Positions 19,760 to 28,203 of a DNA stretch of 64,000 bases are shown piece by piece. Where the stretch lies: assembly GCA_963717255.1 (NCBI GenBank), contig CAVQVT010000016.1:1-64000 (forward strand), in the 5' to 3' direction. A program made the translations under genes and the position numbers. The stretch's first letter is position 1. Each line of letters begins with the position of its first letter. The DNA comes from CAIYQJ01 sp963717255 (GTDB lineage: Bacteria; Chloroflexota; Limnocylindria; Limnocylindrales; CSP1-4). The notes under the pieces are model-generated. The model was not told where the DNA came from. It searched no databases and worked only from the letters and a program-made list of their open reading frames with translations.

Positions 19760-22519
19760 ATGCAGCCCTCCATGCCCGATCCCCGGATCAGCCCCCTGTC
19801 CAGCGCCCAGATCCGCCAGCGCTTCGTCGACTTCTTCGCGGCGCGCGGCCACGAGATCGTCCCCAGCGCGTCGCTCGTCCCGTCCGGCGACCAGACCCTG
19901 CTGTTCGTCAACTCCGGGATGGTCCCGTTCAAGGATGCCCTGACCGGCGTGGAGCAGCGCTCCTACACGCGTGCCGTCAACTACCAGCGCTGCCTGCGGG
20001 TCGCGGGCAAGCACAACGACTTCGAGGAGGTCGGGCGGTCGCCGTCGCACCACACCCTCTTCGAGATGCTCGGGAACTGGAGCTTCGGCGACTACTTCAA
20101 GCGCGAGGCGATCCACTGGGCGTGGGAGTTCCTGACCGTCGACCTCGGCATCCCCGGCGACCGCCTCGCCGCGACGACGTATGCGACGGACGAGGTCGCC
20201 TGGAACGTGTGGCGCGACGAGATCGGTCTCCCTGAGCACAGGATGGCGCGCTGGGGCGACTTCCCGAACGGAGACGAGAAGAACTGGTGGCGGATGGCCG
20301 ACATCGGGCCGTGCGGCCCGTGCTCCGAGCTCCACTTCGACCGGGGGGAGGAGTTCAGCGAGGGCCCTCACTGCGTGCCCGACCATTCCGAGCAGTGCCC
20401 GCGCTGGCTGGAGATCTGGAACCTCGTCTTCATGGAGTTCGAGCTCCACCCGGACCGCTCGCTCACCCCGCTGCCGGCCCCGGGCGTGGACACCGGCATG
20501 GGCCTGGAGCGGATCGCCAGCGTCGTCCAGCAGGTGCGGACGAACTACGACACGGACCTCTTCGCGCCGGTCCACGTCACGATGCGCCGCATCCTGGGCC
20601 ACGACCCCGAGCGCTTCGAGTCGGAACGGTTCAGCTATCAGGTGATCGCCGACCACTCGCGGGCGATCACGTTCCTCGTCGCCGACGGGGTCCTGCCCGC
20701 CAACGAGGGCCGCGGCTACGTGCTGCGGCGGATCCTCCGCCGCGCCGTGCGGCACGGCCGGCTCCTCGGCCGCCACGAGCCGTTCCTCGGCGAGACGGCC
20801 GCGACGGTCATCGAGGTCATGGCTCCAGCCTATCCGTACCTCGCGAAGCAGCGGGACCGGATCCTGGAGGTCATCCGTCGCGAGGAGGCGCAGTTCGCGC
20901 GGACGCTCGATGCCGGGACCGACCTGCTCGAGGAGGCCCTGATCCCGCTGACGAGCGCCGACCGGGTGGTGGGGCGCCGGGTCGAGGACCTGCCGGCCGA
21001 CGCGCCCGTCCTTCCCGGGCTGGTCGCGTTCCGGCTGCACGACACGTTCGGCTTCCCGGTCGATCTCACCATCGAGCTCGCGGCCGAGTACGGGGTCGCG
21101 GTCGACCGTGCAGGCTACGACGTCGCGCTCGCCGAGCAGCGGACCCGCTCGCGCACCGGCAAGAAGGCCGAGCTCGCGCGCCATGCGGAGCTGACATCCC
21201 TGTACGAGTCGATCCTTCGCCGTGCGGGCGAGACCGAGTTCCTCGGCTACGAGACGACCGAGGCGCCCGCGCGCGTGCTCGCGATCCTGCGCGACGGGAT
21301 CGAGATGGAGGAGCTCACCGGGGTGGGGGAGGCAGAGGTGATCCTCGCCCGGAGCCCCTTCTACGGCGAGGGCGGCGGCCAGGTCGGCGACCGGGGGATC
21401 CTGCGGGAGGAGGGCGGCGGGTCGCCGATCTTCGACGTCGAGGACACGCAGAAGCCGGTCCCGGGCCTCCACGTGCACCGCGGCAGGCTCCACGGGCGGC
21501 TCCGGGTCGGCCAGACCGTGGACGCGGTCGTGGACGCGGACCGGCGGGCGCGCACCATGCGGAACCACACCGGCACGCACCTGCTCCACCGTGCGCTCCG
21601 GAACGTGGTCGGCCCACACGCGAAGCAGGCGGGATCCCTCGTGGCGCCGGAGTACCTTCGGTTCGACTTCCCGCTCGACCGGCCTCTGACCGACGCCGAG
21701 AAGCAGGCCATCGAGGCCGAGGTCCGGCGGATCGTCCGGGAGGACCGCCCGCTGACGATCGCCCGCATGGGGATGGCCCAGGCGATCGAGTCGGGCGCGG
21801 ACGCCTTCTTCGACGAGAAGTACGGCGAGACCGTCCGTACCGTCCGCGTCCACGACTACAGCTTCGAGCTGTGCGGCGGGACGCACTGCCGTGCGACGGG
21901 CCAGATCGGCGGCTTCTTCATCACGGGCGAGAAGAGCATCGGCGCCGGGATGCGCCGGATCGAGGCGGTCACGGGCGACGGGGCGGACGCGTACGTCGCC
22001 GCCCGGCTCGCGGTGCTCGACCGCGTCGCAGAGGTCGTGGGCGCCACGACGGTCGAGGCGGCCGCCGACCGTGCCGCCGCGCTCCAGGAGGAGCTGCGGG
22101 AGACGAAGCGACGCCTGCGCGCGGGTGGGGGCTCGGGGCTCCCGAAGCCGTCCCAGCTGGCGGCCGGGGCGGAGGAGGTGGCGCCGGGCGTCCGGCTCAT
22201 CGCCTTCGCCGGTCCGTTCGAGTCGGTCGATGCGATGAAGGGCTTCAGCAAGGACGTGCGGGCCGCGTTCGGCTCGGGCGTCATCGCGCTGGGCCTCGAC
22301 GCCGAGGCGCCGGCGGTCTGGGTGACCGTGAGCGACGACCTCGTGGGCGCCGGGATCTCGGCGGGATCGCTCGTCCGCACGATGGTCGGCCACATCGACG
22401 GGAAGGGCGGCGGGCGACCCGAGATGGCCCAGGGGACGGGCACGCGACGCGACGGCCTCGCGGAGGCGCTCGCCTCGGCCGCGGCGGAGCTGCGGGCGCG
22501 GGACGGAGCGCCGGGCTGA
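19760..22519 (+). CDS. alaS: alanyl-tRNA synthetase
   Basis: A 919-residue enzyme. The class II core shows FVDFFAARGHEIVPSASLVP, TLLFVNSGMVPFKD, YTRAVNYQRCLRVAGKHND, GRSPSHHTLFEMLGNWSFGDYFK and GVDTGMGLERIASVVQ. The editing domain has the metal motif NHTGTHLLHRALR and the paired CGGTHCRATGQIGGF. A C-terminal oligomerisation/C-Ala domain ends with GGGRPEMAQGTG. Candidate starts in frame are GTG 19700 and ATG 19751, 19760 and 19772; the -10 spacing favours 19760. It ends TGATG, overlapping the FtsA-like gene by one base. Confidence 0.94.
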   Translation: MQPSMPDPRISPLSSAQIRQRFVDFFAARGHEIVPSASLVPSGDQTLLFVNSGMVPFKDALTGVEQRSYTRAVNYQRCLRVAGKHNDFEEVGRSPSHHTLFEMLGNWSFGDYFKREAIHWAWEFLTVDLGIPGDRLAATTYATDEVAWNVWRDEIGLPEHRMARWGDFPNGDEKNWWRMADIGPCGPCSELHFDRGEEFSEGPHCVPDHSEQCPRWLEIWNLVFMEFELHPDRSLTPLPAPGVDTGMGLERIASVVQQVRTNYDTDLFAPVHVTMRRILGHDPERFESERFSYQVIADHSRAITFLVADGVLPANEGRGYVLRRILRRAVRHGRLLGRHEPFLGETAATVIEVMAPAYPYLAKQRDRILEVIRREEAQFARTLDAGTDLLEEALIPLTSADRVVGRRVEDLPADAPVLPGLVAFRLHDTFGFPVDLTIELAAEYGVAVDRAGYDVALAEQRTRSRTGKKAELARHAELTSLYESILRRAGETEFLGYETTEAPARVLAILRDGIEMEELTGVGEAEVILARSPFYGEGGGQVGDRGILREEGGGSPIFDVEDTQKPVPGLHVHRGRLHGRLRVGQTVDAVVDADRRARTMRNHTGTHLLHRALRNVVGPHAKQAGSLVAPEYLRFDFPLDRPLTDAEKQAIEAEVRRIVREDRPLTIARMGMAQAIESGADAFFDEKYGETVRTVRVHDYSFELCGGTHCRATGQIGGFFITGEKSIGAGMRRIEAVTGDGADAYVAARLAVLDRVAEVVGATTVEAAADRAAALQEELRETKRRLRAGGGSGLPKPSQLAAGAEEVAPGVRLIAFAGPFESVDAMKGFSKDVRAAFGSGVIALGLDAEAPAVWVTVSDDLVGAGISAGSLVRTMVGHIDGKGGGRPEMAQGTGTRRDGLAEALASAAAELRARDGAPG

Positions 22520-23781
22520 TGGCCTTCCTCCGCCGGCTCTGGCAGCGGGACGGAGGCGACCTGCCGACCGCGTGCACCGCGCTGGACGTCGGGACGGAGT
22601 TCGCGAAGGCACTGGTCTTCGAGATCGGCCCCGACGGGCACGGCACGGTGCGCGGCGTCGGGCGCAAGCGCCAGGGGCTCGCGCACATGCAGTCCGGGAC
22701 GGTGACGGACATCGCCGCGGTCGTGGACAACTGCGCGGTCGCGCTCCAGGAGGCCGAGGAGATGGCCGGCTTCCGCCCCACCTCGGTCGTGATCGGCATC
22801 GCGGGCGAGCTGGTGAAGGGCTTCACCGTCTCCCACGAGATCGAGCGGAAGAAGCCGGACTCGCCGATCGTCGAGCAGGAGCTCCACCGCCTGATCGACG
22901 AGGTGCAGCACGCGGCACTCCGCGAGGCCGAGCGCGCGATCACCTGGGAGACCGGCCTCCCGAACGTGGACATCCGGCTCGTCCACGCCGCGGTGACGGG
23001 CGCGAGCATCGACGGGTACCCGGTGACCAATCCGATCGGTTTCCAGGGCCGCCACGTACGGATCGGGGTGTTCAACGCGTTCGCGCCGCTGGTCCACCTC
23101 GGTGCGCTGGAGAGCGTGGCGGCGGCGCTCGACCTCGAGCTCCTGGAGATCGTCGCCGAGCCGTACGCGGTGGCGCGCGCCCTGGGGCCAGAGCAGACGA
23201 AGTCGTCCGGGGCCCTCTTCATCGACGTCGGTGGAGGGACGACCGACGTGGCCCTCGTCCGCTCCGGCGGGATCGACGGCACCCGGATGTTCGCGCTCGG
23301 GGGGCGCGCCTTCACGAAGTCGATCGCCGACCGGATGGAGCTGCCCTTCCCGCGGGCGGAGTCCACGAAGGTCGACTACGCGCGCGGTCTGCCGGTGGAC
23401 GACCGCGAGACGGTCGCCGCGATCGTGGCCGACGACGTCGCCGTGTGGACGGCGGGGGTCGAGCTCGTCCTCGAGGAGCTGTCAGGCGGCGACCTGCTGC
23501 CCGGCCGGATCCATCTCTGCGGCGGAGGGTCGCGGCTCCCGGAGATCCCCGCCGCGCTCCGTGACGAGCGGTTCTGGTCCAGTCTGCCGTTCTCCCGGCC
23601 GCCGGACGTCCAGATCATGTCGCCCGACCAGGTCGAGGCGATCACCGACGAGACGCGCCTCCTGGTGGACCAGCAGGACGTCACCCCGCTCGGGCTCGCG
23701 TACCAGGCGATCGAGCTCCAGTTCGAGGACGACCCGCTCGACGCCGCGCTCCGCAAGGTCCTCCGCGCGATGAAGATCTGA
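22519..23781 (+). CDS. FtsA/PilM-like actin-fold ATPase
   Basis: A 420-residue protein of the FtsA/PilM/SHS2 group. Seen: phosphate-1 loop TALDVGTEFAKALVF (about 17-31), a VVIGIAGELVKGFTV strand entering the extra 1C/SHS2 domain (about 85-180), EPYAVARAL, phosphate-2 loop ALFIDVGGGTTDVALV (around 233-248), ALGGRAFTKSIA, and adenosine loop HLCGGGSRLPEIPAAL. There is no obvious C-terminal amphipathic membrane helix; the end is RKVLRAMKI. It overlaps alaS by one base and is followed after 3 bases by a baseplate-J-like membrane protein. Whether it is a divisome FtsA, a pilus PilM or something else is open. Confidence 0.8.
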   Translation: MAFLRRLWQRDGGDLPTACTALDVGTEFAKALVFEIGPDGHGTVRGVGRKRQGLAHMQSGTVTDIAAVVDNCAVALQEAEEMAGFRPTSVVIGIAGELVKGFTVSHEIERKKPDSPIVEQELHRLIDEVQHAALREAERAITWETGLPNVDIRLVHAAVTGASIDGYPVTNPIGFQGRHVRIGVFNAFAPLVHLGALESVAAALDLELLEIVAEPYAVARALGPEQTKSSGALFIDVGGGTTDVALVRSGGIDGTRMFALGGRAFTKSIADRMELPFPRAESTKVDYARGLPVDDRETVAAIVADDVAVWTAGVELVLEELSGGDLLPGRIHLCGGGSRLPEIPAALRDERFWSSLPFSRPPDVQIMSPDQVEAITDETRLLVDQQDVTPLGLAYQAIELQFEDDPLDAALRKVLRAMKI

Positions 23782-23784
23782 GCC

Positions 23785-25620
23785 ATGGCGGTCGTCTACA
23801 TCGACGTCGACGACGAGATCACGTCGGTCGCTGCGCGGCTCCGGCGACTCCCGGACACCCGTGTGGCGCTCGTCGTGCCGCCGGGCTCGCGGGTCGCCAC
23901 CTCGAGGATCAACTTCCGCCTCCTCGCGCGCGAGGCCGCGGGGAGCGGGCGGGCGCTCGCGATCGTCACGCCCGACGTCGCGGTGCGGGCGCTCGCGGGA
24001 GCCGCCGGCCTCGAGACGCACGGGAGCGTCGCGGAGTACGAGGCGGCGGAGGCCGCGCGGGCGGGCGGCGGCGCCGCCGCGGCGGCGGCGCTCGGCGCGA
24101 CGCCCGCGGCCTCCGCGTCGGGCCCACCCGCGGAAGGCGCCGGCCAGGCCCCCGGAGGAGTCCGTTCGGGCGGGCCGGTACGTGGCGGCGTCGCAGGAAT
24201 CGCCGCCGGGAGCGCCGCCGCGGCAGGGGCTGCGGGCGTGTCCGGACCGGGTCCCGACGGGGCCCCGTCGGCGGCCACTCCCTCCGCCGGGTTCGAAGGC
24301 TCCGGGGCGCGTGGGCAGGAGCCGGACGGTCGCTCGCGCTCGACGGCGGGCTTCCCCGCGGTCGTGTCCGGGCCTTCATCGAGCCGCCGCGGCGGCGGGG
24401 GGCGCCGCCGATGGCCGTGGGTCATCGCCCTCGTCGTCATCGTCGGTGTGCTCGGGGTGAGCGGAGTGCTCGCGTACACGACGCTCCCGAGCGCGATCGT
24501 GACGATCCGGCCGGCGACCGAGACGCTGGGGCCGGTGGACCTCGTCGTCCGCGTGGATCCCGCGACGACGTCCATCGACGTCACCGCGGCGACGATCCCC
24601 GGGACCTCCGTGGAGATCCCGGTGGAGGTGGGCGACACATTCGAGGCGACCGGCAAGAAGAAGGAGGAGACCAGGGCCTCGGGCAGCGTGACCTTCATCA
24701 GCAAGGACCCCACGCGGTCGAACGCGATCGCCGCCGGCAGCGTCGTGCGGACGTCCGCGGGCGTCGCTTTCGCGACGCGATCCGCCGTCACGATCCCGAA
24801 AGCCAAGATCGAGGGACTGACGATCATCCCGGGCACGGCGACCGTCCGGGTCACGGCGGTGAAGGGTGGGCCGGAGGGCAACGTGGCGCCGAACACGATC
24901 TCCGTCGTGCCCCCTGCGGAGGACCCGGTCCTGCTCGAGGTCCGGAACCGGGCGGCGACGACGGGCGGGACCCGGAAGACGACGACCGTCGTCACGCAGA
25001 AGGACGTGGACGCGGCGATCAAGACGCTCGACAAGCGCCTGAAGGCGCGGTTCGCCGACGCCGCAGCGGATCCCGCGCGCGCGGGCGAAGGGACCGTCCT
25101 CGTGCCGGGGACGGCCATCCTCGGGCCGGCGGTCTCCGAGCCTGAGGCCGAGAGCCTCGTGGACCAGGAGATCGAGACGTTCGACCTCACGATGTCGGCG
25201 ACGGGGTCGGTGACGGCGTACTCGCCGGCTGCCGCACGCTCGGTCGCCCTCGCGCGGCTGGCGGCGGACGTGCCCGAGGGCTTCGAGATCGTGCAAGGGA
25301 CCGCGATGGCCGAGGCCGGCGAGGCGATGGCCGTGGAGACGATGGCGGACGTCCCGACGACCAGCAGCGTGTCGATCATCCGCACGATCGACGAGGCCGC
25401 CGTCCGCGACCTCGTCCGCGGGAAGTCGCCGGTGGACGCGGCGACCGCCCTCTCGGGTCTCGGGGAGGTGAGCGTGGCGGTCTGGCCGTCGTTCTTCCCG
25501 ACCGTCACGTCCTCCGACGCGCGGATCGAGATCCGGATCGAGCCGGCCGCCGACGGCGCGTCCCTCCCGGCGCCATCCCGGTCGACGCCCGCGGCCGAGC
25601 CGTCGTCCACGGCCCCGTGA
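23785..25620 (+). CDS. membrane-anchored protein with baseplate-J-like extracellular region
   Basis: A 611-residue protein with a clear modular order. Residues 1-95 form a Rossmann-like cytoplasmic domain starting VVYIDVDDEITSVAARLRRL. About 96-205 is an Ala/Gly/Pro/Ser linker, 208-233 one transmembrane helix preceded by RRGGGGRRRWPW, and 240-595 a beta-rich extracellular region. That region includes ASGSVTFIS, a repeated VRVTAVKGGPEGNVAPNT element (the part that recalls Baseplate_J/gp47) and QKDVDAAIKTLDKRL. The tail is Pro/Ser-rich. It begins 3 bases after the FtsA-like gene and overlaps ruvX (GTGA). Function unknown; an envelope-spanning partner of the ATPase is my inference. Confidence 0.75.
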   Translation: MAVVYIDVDDEITSVAARLRRLPDTRVALVVPPGSRVATSRINFRLLAREAAGSGRALAIVTPDVAVRALAGAAGLETHGSVAEYEAAEAARAGGGAAAAAALGATPAASASGPPAEGAGQAPGGVRSGGPVRGGVAGIAAGSAAAAGAAGVSGPGPDGAPSAATPSAGFEGSGARGQEPDGRSRSTAGFPAVVSGPSSSRRGGGGRRRWPWVIALVVIVGVLGVSGVLAYTTLPSAIVTIRPATETLGPVDLVVRVDPATTSIDVTAATIPGTSVEIPVEVGDTFEATGKKKEETRASGSVTFISKDPTRSNAIAAGSVVRTSAGVAFATRSAVTIPKAKIEGLTIIPGTATVRVTAVKGGPEGNVAPNTISVVPPAEDPVLLEVRNRAATTGGTRKTTTVVTQKDVDAAIKTLDKRLKARFADAAADPARAGEGTVLVPGTAILGPAVSEPEAESLVDQEIETFDLTMSATGSVTAYSPAAARSVALARLAADVPEGFEIVQGTAMAEAGEAMAVETMADVPTTSSVSIIRTIDEAAVRDLVRGKSPVDAATALSGLGEVSVAVWPSFFPTVTSSDARIEIRIEPAADGASLPAPSRSTPAAEPSSTAP

Positions 25621-26075
25621 CGCGGCTCCTCGGCGTAGACCTCGGCTCGGTCCGGATCGGGCTCGCTCTCGGCGACGCCCCGGACGGGCCGGTCCGGCCT
25701 CTCGCGACGATCCGCCGCGGGCCCACGCCCGCCGACGACGCGGAGGCGCTCCGGGTCGTCGTCGAGCGCGACGGCGTCGAGGAGGTGGTCCTGGGTTTGC
25801 CGCTAGACTTCGACGGCGGCGAGGGACGTCAGGCCCTCGTCACCCGGGAGTGGGGCGACGCGATCGCGACCGCCCTGGGCCTCCCGGTCGTCCTCCGCGA
25901 CGAGCGGCTCACGAGCGACCTGGCCGCCCGGCGCATGGGACCGATGAAGCGCGGCCGGTCGGGCGGCCCGCCCACGAGCACGCAGCGCCGCGCGTATCGC
26001 GCGCGGCTGGACCGCGAGGCCGCGGCGATCATCCTGCGCGACGAGATCGACGCGCGTTCGGGGAGAGGGACGTGA
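25617..26075 (+). CDS. ruvX: YqgF/RuvX-type RNase H-fold nuclease
   Basis: A 152-residue RNase H-like protein of the type that processes pre-16S rRNA or Holliday junctions. Seen: LLGVDLGSVRIGLALGD (first acidic strand), VEEVVLGLPLDFDG (second) and VVLRDERLTSDLAARRM (third), then DREAAAIILRDEID (the usual D..AA..IL...L). The GTG start overlaps the preceding stop. It sits before mltG, a very common bacterial order (alaS, ruvX, mltG), here interrupted by the two preceding genes. Confidence 0.87.
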   Translation: MTRLLGVDLGSVRIGLALGDAPDGPVRPLATIRRGPTPADDAEALRVVVERDGVEEVVLGLPLDFDGGEGRQALVTREWGDAIATALGLPVVLRDERLTSDLAARRMGPMKRGRSGGPPTSTQRRAYRARLDREAAAIILRDEIDARSGRGT

Positions 26076-27415
26076 CGACGGGGGACGGCGGGGGGACGCA
26101 GGGCGGCGGGGGCCGCCGCTACGCGCCCTCCCAGGCCGAGCTCCGCGACCCCGTCCGCCGCGCCCGCGCCGCCCGGCGGCAGCGCGACGGCGGTCCGCCC
26201 ACGCGCGATCGGGTCGGCCGGGGCGTGGGCGTCATCGTCGGACTGCTGATCGTCGCCGGCGTCTTCGTGGTCGTGGGCGGGGTCCTGTTCATGACCGTGC
26301 TGCGCCCCGCGATCGGCGGGTGGGTCACCGGCATGGCGTACGACAACCCCAGCCTGCTCGGCATGGGCTGGGTCTCCGACCTCGTCCGCGACGACCTCGG
26401 GCCGGCGCTGACGACGCCGGCATCTTCGGACACGTCGGACGTGGAGTTCACGGTCGCGCAGGGCGACACCGCGGCCGGGATCGCGGACCGCCTGCACGCG
26501 GAGGGCCTGCTCGCCGACCCGCGGACGTTCGTCTACCTCGCGGTCAGCAGGGAGCTCGCGGACAAGCTCGAGGCCGGGACGTTCGTGCTCCGGAAGAACA
26601 TGACGCCGGAGGAGCTCGTCACGTCCCTCCTGGAGACGAAGCTCTTCGCGTCGACGATCGCGCTGCGCGACGCGCTGCGCGTCGAGCAGGTCGCGGCGTA
26701 CCTGCAGACCGTGACGATCAAGACGGACGTCGAGGCGTTCTACACGCTCGCGAAGAAGCCCCCGGCATCCGTCACGGCCGACTACCCGTTCCTGGAGGAC
26801 CTCCCCGAGGGCGCCTCGCTCGAGGGCTACCTCGGGAGCGGCGTGTACGAGGTGGACCCGCGGATCGACGCGGAGACGCTCCTCCGCCGGCTCCTCGACG
26901 GCTTCGAGGCGAAGATGGGCGACCGGCTCGACGTCCCGGCGGCGCGCGGGATGACCCTGCACCAGGTCCTCACCCTGGCGTCGATCGTCGACCGCGAGGC
27001 GGTCCTCGACAGCGAGTACGCGAAGATCGCCGGCGTCTATCAGAACCGGCTCGACCAGGGGATGATCCTCAACGCCGATCCCACCGTCATCTACGGGGTC
27101 GACTCCGTCAACGTGGCGAAGCTGCCGTTCGCGAAGTGGCCCAGCTACTCGTTCTGGGAACCGGTGGACAAGGCGCTCGCCGACGTGAAGCTGCCGAAGG
27201 CGCTCGCGAGCTTCCAGACGTACGTGACCGTGGGCCTCCCGGACTGGCCGATCGTGACGCCGTCGCTCAAGGCGGTGGACGCTGCGCTCGCCCCGGACAC
27301 GAAGGGCGGCTACCTCTACTTCGTCGCGATCCCCGACGGCGGCGGGAAGCACGCGTTCGCGAAGACCTACGAGCAGCACCTCGCGAACCTGAAGAAGTAC
27401 GGCTACATCCAGTAG
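26072..27415 (+). CDS. mltG: endolytic murein transglycosylase MltG (YceG-like)
   Basis: A 447-residue membrane-anchored cell-wall enzyme that cuts nascent glycan strands. A charged cytoplasmic lead (about 1-48) precedes one transmembrane helix (about 50-75). A LysM-like domain with FTVAQGDTAAGIADRLHAEGL follows, then the catalytic YceG domain with LEGYLGSGVYEVDP, LASIVDREAVLDSEY, VYQNRLDQGMILNADPTVIY and the C-terminal YLYFVAIPDGGGKHAFAKTY. The catalytic loop reads LASIVDREA where most members have LASIVEKE. GTG 26072 overlaps ruvX by GTGA. Confidence 0.9.
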   Translation: MTTGDGGGTQGGGGRRYAPSQAELRDPVRRARAARRQRDGGPPTRDRVGRGVGVIVGLLIVAGVFVVVGGVLFMTVLRPAIGGWVTGMAYDNPSLLGMGWVSDLVRDDLGPALTTPASSDTSDVEFTVAQGDTAAGIADRLHAEGLLADPRTFVYLAVSRELADKLEAGTFVLRKNMTPEELVTSLLETKLFASTIALRDALRVEQVAAYLQTVTIKTDVEAFYTLAKKPPASVTADYPFLEDLPEGASLEGYLGSGVYEVDPRIDAETLLRRLLDGFEAKMGDRLDVPAARGMTLHQVLTLASIVDREAVLDSEYAKIAGVYQNRLDQGMILNADPTVIYGVDSVNVAKLPFAKWPSYSFWEPVDKALADVKLPKALASFQTYVTVGLPDWPIVTPSLKAVDAALAPDTKGGYLYFVAIPDGGGKHAFAKTYEQHLANLKKYGYIQ

Positions 27416-27489
27416 TCCCCCCAGATGTAGTCTCCGGCTCGCGGATGCGCGAACGCCCAGCGCGGTCGTGGGAGGAGGGGGAACCGGTC

Positions 27490-28140
27490 ATGAAGATCGT
27501 CAACACGGACGGGATGGCGCTCATCGGGCCGGGGTCGGAGTGGTTCTGGACGGCGCTGAGCGGGATCGTCCTGGCTGTCACCTTCATCGCCATCTACCGG
27601 CAGCTGCGCGTCCAGGCCTCGGCGAACGCGCTCGTGCGGCTCGAGACGCTCGACGGCCGCTGGAACTCGCGCCTCCTGACTCTCGCCCGGTTGCGGACCG
27701 CCTTGAGCCTCCGCTACGGCGAGCGCGAGCCCGGCATGTCGCGGGACATGTGGCAGGTCATGGGGTTCTTCACAGACGTGTCCGGCCTCCTCGAGAAGGG
27801 CCACATCGACATCGAGGAGGTCGAGGACAACTGGGGGATGAGCATGCAGGTCTGGACGGCCCTCCTGCGTGAGCGGATCCGCGAGGAGCGCGAGAGAGAG
27901 GGCGATCCAAGGATTCTGGACGACATCGAACCGCTGGCGGCACGGTTGCGGGCGCGGCTGGTCGCACGCGGCGGTCGGCCCCCGGAGGTCGACGTTGCCT
28001 CGATGCGGCGGTGGCTGGACGAGGCGATCGCGAGGAATACCGCCATCCTCGAGCTGAGGCGAGATGCCGAATCCGAGGCCATCCCGAGGCCACCGGCGCA
28101 AGCGTCGGCCGAGGTCGCGACTCCGACGACAACGGCCTGA
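27490..28140 (+). CDS. hypothetical protein with one N-terminal transmembrane helix
   Basis: A 216-residue protein behind a strong ribosome site (GGGAGGAGGGGG before ATG 27490). A transmembrane helix at about 16-37 (FWTALSGIVLAVTFIAIYRQL) is followed by a Trp- and Arg-rich helical cytoplasmic region containing LETLDGRWNSRLLTLARLR, SRDMWQVMGFFTDVSGLLEKG and a long charged helix. This layout resembles DUF4760-type proteins, though I cannot confirm membership. Codon choice is a little less G/C-ending than in its neighbours, perhaps a sign of acquisition. ATG 27445 is in frame but lacks a ribosome site. Confidence 0.6.
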   Translation: MKIVNTDGMALIGPGSEWFWTALSGIVLAVTFIAIYRQLRVQASANALVRLETLDGRWNSRLLTLARLRTALSLRYGEREPGMSRDMWQVMGFFTDVSGLLEKGHIDIEEVEDNWGMSMQVWTALLRERIREEREREGDPRILDDIEPLAARLRARLVARGGRPPEVDVASMRRWLDEAIARNTAILELRRDAESEAIPRPPAQASAEVATPTTTA

Positions 28141-28191
28141 GATCCCAACCCCGGGCGCCGCTCGGGCGCCATGACGTCGCGTCCCGCGGCA

Positions 28192-28197
28192 TACCCT
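28192..28197 (+). promoter_or_regulatory. -10 box placing a leaderless start at the aminopeptidase gene
   Basis: TACCCT followed by 6 bases (tcccgc) and ATG 28204. Confidence 0.45.
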
Positions 28198-28203
28198 TCC
28201 CGC

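Noticed and set aside
19157..22612. A 1151-codon open frame on the minus strand
   Set aside because: Antisense to alaS and neighbours. No domain is recognisable and composition is the usual shadow pattern.
23785..25620. A phage tail baseplate gene
   Set aside because: Only a vague Baseplate_J resemblance; the protein has a transmembrane helix and cytoplasmic domain and no other phage gene is near.
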